From a virus, in the IMG/VR virus record IMGVR_UViG_3300042467_000627, positions 1 to 31,846 of that record: a DNA stretch of 31,846 nucleotides, one strand, 5' to 3'. This document shows, in pieces, positions 20,645 through 29,145 of this stretch. A model generated the notes under the pieces. It was not told the origin of the DNA. It worked only from the letters and a program-made list of their open reading frames with translations, and searched no databases. Both the position numbers and the translations under genes were made by a program. Every line of letters begins with the position of its first letter. Position 1 is the stretch's first letter.

Positions 20645-21763
20645 GTGTTAGGCTTCTCGGCTATTGCAGACTCGCCCATTGCGGCACCGCGCATTGATGC
20701 CTATTTACTCCTAACTTCTCAGAGTCTTAGCCTCTCTCTTTCTTCGGCTGCAGTCACGGCTGCAGCTAACTACGCGCTCTCTTCTCAGTCACTTGTAACG
20801 ACACTCAACAGCCTGACTGTTGAGGCAGCGGCTCAGTTTGCGCTTAATTCTCAGACCCTAACCACTGCACTCAATGCCGTAACATTAGAGACTAACAACA
20901 CTTTAGCTCTCGATTCGCAATCTCTCGCTACTACGCTATCTTCCGTAGCTATCTCCGGTGCGGCGGCGGTTACGCTCACTGGGCAAACGCTAACAACTAC
21001 TCTTAATGCTGTCTCAGTCACAGCAGGTGCAGAAGTCCTACCCACAGGGCAAACCCTCACCACTACGCTCAATTCGGTTACTGTCTCTGCGGCAGCGGGC
21101 ATAACACCCACGGGGCTCTCCTTCTATGGATATGTTTCGCCGGTTATTCTGAGTGTAGGGGCTACGGTCCCCACTACGGGGTTGATGCTCACATCGACGC
21201 TCAATAGTTTCAGAAAGTTCTGGGTAGATATTTTTACCCCACAGATACCTGAGATTCCCTACGATGACTGCTCGATTGGCTCAACGCCGATATGCTACAC
21301 CCCACCAGAGCCTACAACGCAGGCGACGATTCAGGGAAATTGGAACGAGATAACACTGGATGCGGTAGTAGATGGGCAGGACTGCTCGATTGGGTCACAG
21401 CCTATCTGTGTGGGAGTCAACTATACGAATACCGAACTGTTGGTGACAGCAGTGAATGGTGGTGGAGCCATCACGGGAATTTCGATAAAGCACACCTCGC
21501 TCTACGATGAAGTCCCACCCAATCCAGCCGTTGTAGTAGCAACAAATGGTGGAGCAAATGCCACGTTCAATATACAATACTCCCAAAATGTAGCGATCAG
21601 CGTAGCGATTGCCAACGGCGGCTCTGGGTATATAGTAGGGGATACACTCTTCGTATTAGGAGGGATTGGATACAATCTACCCTCTACAGGCAAATATCCT
21701 GCCGCATTGTGGTCCAACATTACAACCACCCAGACCAGCAACTGGGTCAATATACCGACATAA
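20645..21763 (+). CDS. Protein with seven 22-residue beta repeats, probable tail surface protein, 372 aa
   Basis: The start at GTG 20645 gives MLGFSAIADSPIAAP, a recurrent N-terminus among phage tail proteins ('GFxAIAxxPI'). Residues 24-177 are seven exact-length 22-residue repeats with a core like TGQTLTTTLNSVTVSAAA, then a part repeat. The C-terminal 180 residues are unrelated: two Cys-containing DCSIGSxPIC motifs, then a Gly/Ala-rich beta region with GGSGYIVGDTLFVLGG. The repeats look like beta-helix or Ig-like strands for a stalk. Function is unknown, probably a fibre or decoration. Its place between lysis and the second fibre is odd. SD is weak. Confidence 0.65.
   Translation: MLGFSAIADSPIAAPRIDAYLLLTSQSLSLSLSSAAVTAAANYALSSQSLVTTLNSLTVEAAAQFALNSQTLTTALNAVTLETNNTLALDSQSLATTLSSVAISGAAAVTLTGQTLTTTLNAVSVTAGAEVLPTGQTLTTTLNSVTVSAAAGITPTGLSFYGYVSPVILSVGATVPTTGLMLTSTLNSFRKFWVDIFTPQIPEIPYDDCSIGSTPICYTPPEPTTQATIQGNWNEITLDAVVDGQDCSIGSQPICVGVNYTNTELLVTAVNGGGAITGISIKHTSLYDEVPPNPAVVVATNGGANATFNIQYSQNVAISVAIANGGSGYIVGDTLFVLGGIGYNLPSTGKYPAALWSNITTTQTSNWVNIPT
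20714..21175 (+). repeat. Seven in-frame 66-base repeats (22 residues each)
   Basis: Repeat starts, read in protein: TSQSLSLSLS, SSQSLVTTLN, NSQTLTTALN, DSQSLATTLS, TGQTLTTTLN, TGQTLTTTLN and TGLSFYGYVS. All are exactly 22 residues long. Repeats five and six are the most alike, suggesting recent duplication; the seventh has diverged. An eighth part-copy (TGLMLTSTLNSF) follows. Confidence 0.85.
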
Positions 21764-21775
21764 AGGTGCGTAACC

Positions 21776-23746
21776 ATGCCTTCATCATATTCATCTAACC
21801 TTAGACTCGAACTCATCGCCTCGGGTGAGCAGGCCAATACGTGGGGCAACACCACCAACACCAATCTAGGCACGTTGCTGGAAAGTTCTATCGCAGGGCG
21901 TGTAGAGCTCTCTTCGGGTTGGGTGGCTAACTCACTTACGCTGACGGCGCTCAATGGTGCTAACGATCAGTCAAGGCAGATGTGTCTGGTGGTCCCGGCT
22001 ATTACGATCAGTGCAGACTCAAACATCGTGGTCCCCGCCAGTGCGGTCACAGCCTCATCGGGCAAGCTATATACCGTCATCAACCGATCAACATCTTATG
22101 CGGTCACGATCAAACTCTCAGCCACTACGGGCGTAACGATTCCAGCCAACACGACGAAGACGGTCATCTACAACGGCACGGATTTCCAAGAAGCCTTTAC
22201 TGCGCTGAACTTCCTTACACTGACAGGCACCCCCACGGTCAACGCACATGCCGTAAACAAAGGCTATGTAGATGGGAAATTTTTCATCAATGCAGGGGCC
22301 AATACCGTCACGGGCAACACTACATTTACAGGCACCGTCACTCTGCCCGTAGCGACACCCACAGGCAACCAAGCCACCTCGTACAACTACGTCAATAGCA
22401 ACTATTTGTGGAAAGCGGCGGGTGAAAGCACTCAGACCATGATCCCTAGGCTGAAATTAACCCAAGCGGCTGTTGATAATGATGATGTAATCACTAAAGG
22501 ATACGCAGACAGTAACTTTGTAGGGCTCACCACTGTCCAGACGATTTCTGGCACTAAGACATTTTCTACAAATGTCTCCCTAAGTGGCTCCGCGCAGCTT
22601 ATTCTCCCCAACGCTCCCTTGAGTGGCACTCAGGCTACCAATAAGAGCTATGTAGATGGAGAGATAGCGGCGGCGTCATCTCTAGCCGCGAGCACTTTTG
22701 TCCCCCAGACGAGGACCATTACAGTAGGCACGGGGCTTCAGGTCAATGGCACGGCGAGTGCGGATTTGAGTGGAAATATCAATCTTCAGCTTGTTGGAGG
22801 AGGTACGGTCACTTCGGTTACGGCAACTTCTCCTTTGACCGCTACAGGCACTACGGCGGTTAATTTGTCCATGAATATAGCCAGCACTTCACAAAACGGC
22901 TATTTAACCTCCACGGACTGGAACACGTTTGACGGCAAATGCGATGCTAATGGTTCCAACGCTTCGGGTACTTGGGCCATCAGTATTGCAGGCAATGCCG
23001 CTACCGCTACGAATGCAACAAACGCTACGAATGCAACAACAGCCACGACAGCTACAAACGCCACGAATGCGGTAAACGCTACAAACGCCACGAACGCTAC
23101 GAATGCGGTAAGTGCCACGACAGCTACAAACGCTACGAATGCAAATGCTTTGGGCGGTGTAGCCGCTAGCGGTTACGTACTAAAAACCGGCTCCACGATG
23201 ACTGGGGCGTTAAATGTTCAGAATAGCGGTTCTCCATCAGGGTATGTTAGTGTTGATACGGTCTTTAATGGCGCTGATTACTTCCCTGCTGTTTTATCTG
23301 TCAATACCGCCGCTTCTACCTATAGACCAATAGTATTAGCGCAAATAAGCACTTTAGGCACTTATGAAGTTAGATTAGCCATAGGCACAGGGGGCGCTGT
23401 AACGATATCTAACTTAGCTGCTGGCGGTACTGTCTCTGCAGGGGCGGGCACAGGCACACTAACGGTATCCTCAGACCAAAACTTAAAAATAGCTGACGGT
23501 TTCATAGAAGATGGCCTCTCTAAAATAGATGCGCTGCAACCTCGTTACTTTTATTGGAAAGATGAAGAGGGTAATGCTAACCTTGAAGAAGGAAGGCAAC
23601 TAGGTTTTTATGCTCAAGAGGTGCAAGCAGTTAGCCAAGAAGCCTCTCCAACGGGGCAAGGCATATATGATAGAGCGATAATTGCTATGCTGGTTAAAGC
23701 CGTGCAAGAACTCAAAACCGAAGTAGAAGCCCTTAAAGGAGCCTAA
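21776..23746 (+). CDS. Second tail fibre with C-terminal S74 chaperone domain, 656 aa
   Basis: The N-terminus SSNLRLELIASGEQANTWGN with TNTNLGTLLESSIAG is a different, also common, fibre-anchoring domain from that of the first fibre. The shaft contains repeated modules ending in 'xxKxYVDxxF/Y' (for example VNKGYVDGKF and TNKSYVDGEI), typical of collar or fibre repeats, and a striking Asn-Ala-Thr repeat (about residues 407-455). The C-terminal 92 residues are an S74 domain: SSDQNLKIADG with the S566-K571 dyad, RQLGFYAQEVQAV and a terminal coiled coil. Six strand-rich sections and a Gly/Thr-rich body indicate a trimeric beta fibre. It probably sits on the nozzle encoded next. Confidence 0.9.
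   Translation: MPSSYSSNLRLELIASGEQANTWGNTTNTNLGTLLESSIAGRVELSSGWVANSLTLTALNGANDQSRQMCLVVPAITISADSNIVVPASAVTASSGKLYTVINRSTSYAVTIKLSATTGVTIPANTTKTVIYNGTDFQEAFTALNFLTLTGTPTVNAHAVNKGYVDGKFFINAGANTVTGNTTFTGTVTLPVATPTGNQATSYNYVNSNYLWKAAGESTQTMIPRLKLTQAAVDNDDVITKGYADSNFVGLTTVQTISGTKTFSTNVSLSGSAQLILPNAPLSGTQATNKSYVDGEIAAASSLAASTFVPQTRTITVGTGLQVNGTASADLSGNINLQLVGGGTVTSVTATSPLTATGTTAVNLSMNIASTSQNGYLTSTDWNTFDGKCDANGSNASGTWAISIAGNAATATNATNATNATTATTATNATNAVNATNATNATNAVSATTATNATNANALGGVAASGYVLKTGSTMTGALNVQNSGSPSGYVSVDTVFNGADYFPAVLSVNTAASTYRPIVLAQISTLGTYEVRLAIGTGGAVTISNLAAGGTVSAGAGTGTLTVSSDQNLKIADGFIEDGLSKIDALQPRYFYWKDEEGNANLEEGRQLGFYAQEVQAVSQEASPTGQGIYDRAIIAMLVKAVQELKTEVEALKGA
22994..23147 (+). repeat. Asn-Ala-Thr codon repeat in the second fibre
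   Basis: About 50 codons made almost only of Ala, Thr and Asn codons in arrays such as NATNATNATTATTAT. Unit codons vary (GCT/GCC/GCA, ACA/ACG, AAC/AAT), so the protein pattern is kept while the DNA has diverged, which suggests selection on the amino-acid repeat rather than fresh slippage. Confidence 0.8.
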
Positions 23747-23749
23747 ATC

Positions 23750-26128
23750 ATGCTCCAAAAATTACAGTACCGCCCCGGAGTTAATAGGGAGTCAACATCT
23801 CTTGCTAACGAAGGGGGGTGGTATGCCTGCGATAAGATTCGCTTCCGTTCAGGTCAGCCGGAAAACATCGGTGGGTGGACGTTTGCTTCAGATGATGTGT
23901 ATCTAGGGGCTTGTCGTGATCTGACTGAGTGGGAGTCTCTAGCCAATTCCGGGGTGTCTTTCACTCTGCTGGGCATGGGGACTAACCTCAAATACTACAT
24001 CGACTCCAACCAAGTCTTTTACGATATCACACCCATAGCAGACTCTTTTGCTGCGGGCACGGTGTCCCTTGATACCATCTATTCAACGCTAGCTTCTTCG
24101 ATCAGTGCTACTAGCACGGACATTACTCTTGTCTCGGGTACGTCTTTTCAGAGAGCTTTTCCTTTGGTCATCACCATTGGTTCAGAAGATATCTTTGTTC
24201 AGAATGTCAGTGGCAATACTCTCACTGGCTGCTCACGAGGCTATAACGGCACTACAGCGGCGGCGTACAATTCAGGCGTTGCTGTCACCAGTCGATGGTT
24301 GATCCTTACGGCTACGGCTCATGGCTCGGGTACAAATAACTTCGTCACTATAGGTGGGGCGACTGCGTTTGGGCCTTACACTGCCGCGCAGTTAAACAAG
24401 AACTTTCAGATCAAGGCGTTTACTACCAATTACGTAGCCGTAGATGTTGGGGTACTGGCGACATCAGCTTTGACAGGTCAGGGTGGTGGTGCCATCACTG
24501 CAGAGTTTGAGATTGACACGGGTGAGGAGTTTTCTACGCAAGGCACGGGCTGGAGTGCAGGTATCTGGAACTCTATGGTCTACAACGCTGGGCTCACCAC
24601 GGTAGCGGAAGAAGTAGATAACACTGAGACGACGATCACTTTGACCAATGCTTCGACCTTTCCGGCTTCTGGGTATGCACTGCTTGAATCTGAAATCATT
24701 CAATACTCAGGCATAAGTGGTAATGATCTGACCGGATGCACACGCGGAGCGACTTCAAGCACAGCGACCTTCCATCAGAACGGTACGACGATAAGAGGCT
24801 TGGTCTATCAGTCAACAACACCTAGCGTAACTAATCCTGTCCGTGGATGGAATACACCCGCAGAGTTTGGTATCAACATCCCCATGCGCTTGTGGAGTTC
24901 TGACTCGTTTGGTCAAGACTTGGTTTATAACATTCGCAATGGTGGAGTGTACTATTGGGCGGCGGCTGCTAATCTGGATGATACGGGTGAAGTCACGCTA
25001 CATAGTGGTGTGAACATTGTTGATCTTCCCGGCGCGGATAGTTGGTCTCCTGAAGTGGGTGCCCATGTCTTTGTCTCTGAAGAACGGCATATTGTGGTGC
25101 TAGGCACCAACGACCCCACAGCCACGGAACCTAGCGCTCAAGACCCATTGTTGCTTCGCTGGTGCGAACAGGAAGACCCATTGATCTGGGAGCCAACACC
25201 TATCAACACGGCTGGGTTTCAACGCATGGCCTATGGCAGTAAGCTGATTACGGCTGAAAAGACTCGACAGGAAGTGCTGATTTGGAGTGATAGTGCGCTG
25301 TATTCCATGCGCTATCTAGGCCCACCCTACACCTTTGGGTTCAACACGATCTCAAACGAAGTCACTCTCGCCGGTCCTAATGCAGTCGTCACTGCCAGCA
25401 ACATCACGTACTGGATGGGCTTGGAAAAATTCTATGTCTATTCTGGGCGTGTGGACACGCTCCCCTGCAGTCTGCGGCAGTACGTCTTTGATGATATTAA
25501 CGAGTCGCAGTTGGATCAGGTCTATGCAGGCACCAATGAAAAGTTTAACGAGGTGTGGTGGTTCTACCCTTCGGCTTCCACTATCGGTGTGGACAACCCC
25601 ACAAACGACCGCTATGTAGTCTACAACTACCTTGAGAAAGTCTGGTACTACGGCCAAATGCCGCGCACCGCTTGGTACGATTCACATATCAGAGCTTTTC
25701 CGCTGGCGACCAGTGGAGGCAGACTTTTACTTCATGAGAACGGTGTAGACGACTACACCACCAACCCTCCAACACCCGTTGACTCCTTTATTGAATCTTC
25801 GGATTTCGACATCGGTGAGGGTGACAACTTCTCGTTCATAAAGCGCATAATACCGGACGTAGATTTTATTGGATCACTGTCAAATACACCTTCTGTGACG
25901 ATGACGGTATCGACGAGGAATTTCCCCGGTCAAGGCACTTTCACCTCTACAGATAGCGAAGTAGTTTCCAGTAACAAGGTGTCACTGCAAGTGTACGATT
26001 ACACGCACCAAGAGTGGATTCGCCTGAGAGGAAGACAAGTTGCCTTTAAGATTAGCAGCAATTCTTTGGGTGTAAAGTGGCAGTTGGGAGTCCCAAGAAT
26101 CCAAGTGCAGCCAGACGGACGCAGATAA
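23750..26128 (+). CDS. Tail nozzle / tail-tube-B-like protein, 792 aa
   Basis: The largest complete + strand tail protein. The start LQKLQYRPGVNRESTSLAN with GGWYACDKIRFRSGQPE matches the N-terminus of large tail-stub proteins of short-tailed phages, filling the role of P22 gp10 / T7 gp12. It has a beta-propeller-like body. Two copies of a small beta domain are inserted at about residues 113-180 and 283-348, each with a core 'LTGC[ST]RG' and a strand pattern like TDITLVSGTSF / TTITLTNASTF. The later body includes PLLLRWCEQEDPLIWEP and YNYLEKVWYYGQMPR. SD AAGGAG precedes the ATG. It probably forms the channel below the adaptors and holds the fibres. Confidence 0.85.
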   Translation: MLQKLQYRPGVNRESTSLANEGGWYACDKIRFRSGQPENIGGWTFASDDVYLGACRDLTEWESLANSGVSFTLLGMGTNLKYYIDSNQVFYDITPIADSFAAGTVSLDTIYSTLASSISATSTDITLVSGTSFQRAFPLVITIGSEDIFVQNVSGNTLTGCSRGYNGTTAAAYNSGVAVTSRWLILTATAHGSGTNNFVTIGGATAFGPYTAAQLNKNFQIKAFTTNYVAVDVGVLATSALTGQGGGAITAEFEIDTGEEFSTQGTGWSAGIWNSMVYNAGLTTVAEEVDNTETTITLTNASTFPASGYALLESEIIQYSGISGNDLTGCTRGATSSTATFHQNGTTIRGLVYQSTTPSVTNPVRGWNTPAEFGINIPMRLWSSDSFGQDLVYNIRNGGVYYWAAAANLDDTGEVTLHSGVNIVDLPGADSWSPEVGAHVFVSEERHIVVLGTNDPTATEPSAQDPLLLRWCEQEDPLIWEPTPINTAGFQRMAYGSKLITAEKTRQEVLIWSDSALYSMRYLGPPYTFGFNTISNEVTLAGPNAVVTASNITYWMGLEKFYVYSGRVDTLPCSLRQYVFDDINESQLDQVYAGTNEKFNEVWWFYPSASTIGVDNPTNDRYVVYNYLEKVWYYGQMPRTAWYDSHIRAFPLATSGGRLLLHENGVDDYTTNPPTPVDSFIESSDFDIGEGDNFSFIKRIIPDVDFIGSLSNTPSVTMTVSTRNFPGQGTFTSTDSEVVSSNKVSLQVYDYTHQEWIRLRGRQVAFKISSNSLGVKWQLGVPRIQVQPDGRR

Positions 26129-26132
26129 ATAG

Positions 26133-26555
26133 ATGAGTAAGTCAGGCAACGTCCCCCCCGCTCCGGTACTCCCGCTAGCTCCGCTAGAGTACGACATTCA
26201 GTTTCAGAATAATCTGGTGCGGCTGGTCAATTACTTCATCGAGCAGGTCAACAATCCCGGCGATGTGCGGTGCACGTCATTGGTTGCGGCTAACTTCAAC
26301 CCGGATGGAAATGCGTTCTCTGCGGCTCTTCCAACCCCTATTGCAGCCACGGCTATGGTGGCTCTTTCGTACTATACTATCGTCACGGTAGGCACTACGG
26401 ACTTCACACTGGTCGGCGCAGCAGACAACAATCTAGGTACCACATTCAAAACTACAGGTGCAGCGACAGGTACAGGTCGAGTGATTACAGGCTCACCCCA
26501 CGGCACTATATGGCGGGACACCGCTGCAGACAACACCCTAAAAATTATTCCTTGA
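26133..26555 (+). CDS. Small virion protein of unknown function, 140 aa
   Basis: Pro-rich start (MSKSGNVPPAPVLPLAPLEY), a short helix (LVRLVNYFIEQVNN), then a Thr/Ala/Gly-rich beta part (YYTIVTVGTTDFTLVGAA) and FKTTGAATGTGRVITGS, ending in IWRDTAADNTLKIIP. The 'TDFTLVGAADNNLGTTFKTTG' pattern recurs in phage fibre and tail proteins and resembles a small surface domain. Four bases separate it from the nozzle gene; SD is weak, so coupling is likely. Probably a tail accessory. Confidence 0.6.
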   Translation: MSKSGNVPPAPVLPLAPLEYDIQFQNNLVRLVNYFIEQVNNPGDVRCTSLVAANFNPDGNAFSAALPTPIAATAMVALSYYTIVTVGTTDFTLVGAADNNLGTTFKTTGAATGTGRVITGSPHGTIWRDTAADNTLKIIP

Positions 26556-26565
26556 GGTTACGATT

Positions 26566-27798
26566 ATGAGTTACGGTGGCATAGGCAGTCTTCTTAGTTC
26601 AGTAGGTGGCATGGCCTTGACTCCTGCTTTGGAGACGTATATTCAGGATTATATTGGGGATGTGGACTGGCTAAAAAAGCTCAGCGACGACCCAGAAATG
26701 GGAGAAAAAATAGCCAACGTAGCAGGTGGCACTCTAGGCACTCTACTCAGTACCGGACTCAACGCGGGCTTAGGCTACGCTACGGGGGGTAAAGAAGGCG
26801 CAGCAGCAGGCGCAGCGCAAGGGCTCATTATGGGTGGCGGTGCAGCCCTTCAGCACGACAAGTTCAAAGAAGCTATGGGTATGGGGGCAGCGGCAGCACC
26901 TAACAAGCCTGCACCCGGAACGGCTATGGCTAGCACCTACGGTATAAACGAAGACCCTACAAAGATCACGGGTGCTGAAGCATGGAATGAAGCTGCTAGG
27001 AAAGCGCCTGTACAAATAGGAAACACCTCGACAGCAGCCTCCGTACCAGAGGTTTCAAAAACGGTTGAAGTGACAGACAACACGAAGCCGGAAACGTCCG
27101 CAGATGACAAGCCCGGATATTTTGAATTAGCAGGCAAACTGGGGCTACCGGCTTGGACTATTGGTGCTGGGCTTGGCAGTTCTATGGCTTACGCTAACAG
27201 GCAAGAGGAAATTGCGCGAAAGCTGGAAGCTGAGAAAGCAGCAGAGGCTGCGAAAATGCAGGAGTTCTACTCAATGCTAGGTGATTTATATCGCCCTGCG
27301 TATGCTGAGGGTGGTGGACTGACAGTCTCTTCCAATGCGGGGGCTCCTGCTTCTGTAACCTTTCCTGATTGGTTTATAGATGAGTTTGCGGGTACGGGTG
27401 GGTTAGGTAGTTATGCTTCAGGAGGGTATATCAACACCGAGCCGATGGACCCTGATACTGCCTATCCTCAGTCGATGATTCATAGGGCACAGCCCTATCC
27501 AGCCGCATCTCCCATACCGCACGAAGTTGTCAGTATGGAGAAAGGAGGTTTGCTAGAAGGCGAAGGATCGGGGATGAGCGATGATATACCCGCTAATATA
27601 GATGGAAAAGAGCCTGTACGAGTAGCCGATGGGGAGTATGTAGTGCCTGCGAATATCGCGGAACGCTTTGGTGAAGAACGCTTACATGCTATGATGAACA
27701 AAGTCCGTAGCGCAGCCCATGCTAAAAAAGGTAAACAAATTGTCGAGAATGCAGGCAAGCGGGCATTCATTCAAACCATGAGCCGAGTCAAAGCGTAA
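26566..27798 (+). CDS. Probable internal/ejected virion protein with 'GEYVVPANI' motif, 410 aa
   Basis: The N-terminal 100 residues are Gly/Ala-rich and hydrophobic (GGTLGTLLSTGLNAGLGYAT; GAAAGAAQGLIMGGGAALQH), suited to membrane insertion during DNA ejection. A disordered Ala/Thr/Lys linker and a hydrophobic helix with a charged coil follow (about 190-240). The C-terminus has GGLLEGEGSGMSDDIPANID and VRVADGEYVVPANIAERFGE, a motif typical of phage virion proteins, and a basic helical end. The same motif type appears in the 28234-29145 product. Probably ejected with DNA. Coupled to the cupin gene by TAATG. Confidence 0.7.
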   Translation: MSYGGIGSLLSSVGGMALTPALETYIQDYIGDVDWLKKLSDDPEMGEKIANVAGGTLGTLLSTGLNAGLGYATGGKEGAAAGAAQGLIMGGGAALQHDKFKEAMGMGAAAAPNKPAPGTAMASTYGINEDPTKITGAEAWNEAARKAPVQIGNTSTAASVPEVSKTVEVTDNTKPETSADDKPGYFELAGKLGLPAWTIGAGLGSSMAYANRQEEIARKLEAEKAAEAAKMQEFYSMLGDLYRPAYAEGGGLTVSSNAGAPASVTFPDWFIDEFAGTGGLGSYASGGYINTEPMDPDTAYPQSMIHRAQPYPAASPIPHEVVSMEKGGLLEGEGSGMSDDIPANIDGKEPVRVADGEYVVPANIAERFGEERLHAMMNKVRSAAHAKKGKQIVENAGKRAFIQTMSRVKA

Positions 27799-28232
27799 TG
27801 AGCACAGAAGTTGCACCCGGATATGTTATCCATGAGTTTGGTCTAAAGCTGCAAAAGGCTCTAGCTGATGGAGAAGTCAATCCGGGTGTACAAGAGATTA
27901 CTCACTACCAGACAGATGACCTCTATGGCAGACGATGCCGCATACCTTCGGGCACCGTTGGAGCTACACTCGTTCACAAGTATGACCACATAGCCATCTG
28001 CCTGTCGGGGACTGTGGTGCTAGTAGATCAGAACGGGGAGAAGCAGACTATCACCGCTCCTGCTGTAGTCATCACAAAAAAAGGCACACAACGGGCAGTC
28101 CTCGCTGTTACAGATGTTGATTGGGTAACTGTCCATCACTGCGAGAACCAAGACTTGGACAACATTGAGAGTATTCTGGGATGTAAGACAATGGCTGAGT
28201 ACCAGAATCTACTGACGCATACGGAGCACTAA
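27798..28232 (+). CDS. Cupin-fold protein, 144 aa
   Basis: Single cupin (beta-barrel) domain: RRCRIPSGTVGATLVHKYDH and ICLSGTVVLVDQNGEKQTIT, then APAVVITKKGTQRAVLAVTD and VDWVTVHHCENQ. These follow the two-strand-pair cupin plan, with His residues in HKYDH and VHHCE as possible metal ligands, though the canonical HxH...E spacing is not perfect. Proteins like this occur in tailed phages among tail and ejection genes. Substrate unknown. It overlaps the previous gene by one base (TAATG) and is followed at once by an ejection-type gene, so it may act on or within the virion (inference). Confidence 0.8.
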   Translation: MSTEVAPGYVIHEFGLKLQKALADGEVNPGVQEITHYQTDDLYGRRCRIPSGTVGATLVHKYDHIAICLSGTVVLVDQNGEKQTITAPAVVITKKGTQRAVLAVTDVDWVTVHHCENQDLDNIESILGCKTMAEYQNLLTHTEH

Positions 28233-28233
28233 C

Positions 28234-29145
28234 ATGTCGCTATTTGGATCATTGGCTGCAATAGGTACAGCTATTTCTTCTGGTATCGGAGCAGCAGTGG
28301 GTGGGGCAGCTACAGCGGCGGGCATTTCAGGTACTGCAGGTACTGCAGCGACACTAGGGGCGGCTACATCAGGGGGTCTTGCTGCTACGGGGGCAGCGGC
28401 GGGTACGGGTGCGGCAGGGGCTATAGGTAGTGCGGCAGGAGCGATTGGTACGGGGGCTTTAACAGGTTCAGCGGGCGGTGCTGCTATTAGTGCAGCTACA
28501 GGTGGAGACCCCGCTCGCGGTGCGGGTCTTGGTGCTCTTACTGGTGGTGCTATGGGAGGTATTGGAGCGGCATTTGCCCCCGCCGCAGCGCCAGCAGCGA
28601 CCACAGCAGGAGAAGCAATTCTTAACCCCACAGCACAAGCTGCAGCCCCCGGTGTGCAAACTGTTGGCGATATAGCTACCGAAACGGCTATGAACCAAGT
28701 AGGCAACGCCGTGACTCCCGGTGCAGCAAATATAGCATCTACGGCTCCTGTGGCTACTAATGGGGGCAACGCTCTAGGGGGTATTGGTTCTCTTCTTAGC
28801 AATGACACCGTTAAAGGTGTCGGCATGGACCTCGCCAAAGAAGGAATCGGAACGGGAATGGATAATATGCAGCAAAATGCCCAAAACACCGCAAACAGTA
28901 GAATGGCACAATCTTACGCGCAGGCAAGCGCTCAGCAACAAAAAGAAAAGGATGACGCATTCAAAACGCAGCTAGCTAGAACCCAAGGGGGTATTAGTGG
29001 AGGCCGGGGTATGGGTATGAACAAAGGTGGCGAGGTAGCCCTACAAGAAGGGCAGTTCATTATTCCAGCCGATGTTGTCAGTGCGCTTGGTGACGGGTCC
29101 ACTAAAGCCGGTGCTAATTTCTTGGATGAGTTCTTTGGTGTATGA
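28234..29145 (+). CDS. Gly/Ala-rich ejection-type virion protein, 303 aa
   Basis: The first 180 residues are Gly/Ala/Thr-rich with glycine-zipper-like stretches (AAGISGTAGTAATLGAATSG and similar), a sign of membrane-active proteins. A short helical region with a Gln/Ala-rich coil follows (about 200-255). The end is GGEVALQEGQFIIPADVVSA with LGDGSTKAGANFLDEFFGV, a motif shared in type with the 26566-27798 product and recurrent in phage virion proteins. Probably packaged in the head and ejected to help form the DNA channel. The end overlaps the next gene as ATGA. Confidence 0.7.
   Translation: MSLFGSLAAIGTAISSGIGAAVGGAATAAGISGTAGTAATLGAATSGGLAATGAAAGTGAAGAIGSAAGAIGTGALTGSAGGAAISAATGGDPARGAGLGALTGGAMGGIGAAFAPAAAPAATTAGEAILNPTAQAAAPGVQTVGDIATETAMNQVGNAVTPGAANIASTAPVATNGGNALGGIGSLLSNDTVKGVGMDLAKEGIGTGMDNMQQNAQNTANSRMAQSYAQASAQQQKEKDDAFKTQLARTQGGISGGRGMGMNKGGEVALQEGQFIIPADVVSALGDGSTKAGANFLDEFFGV

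Noticed and set aside
28209-28889. 226-codon leftward frame rich in Ala and Pro
   Set aside because: Mirror of the Gly/Ala-rich ejection gene; low-complexity GC-rich codons give open frames on both strands.
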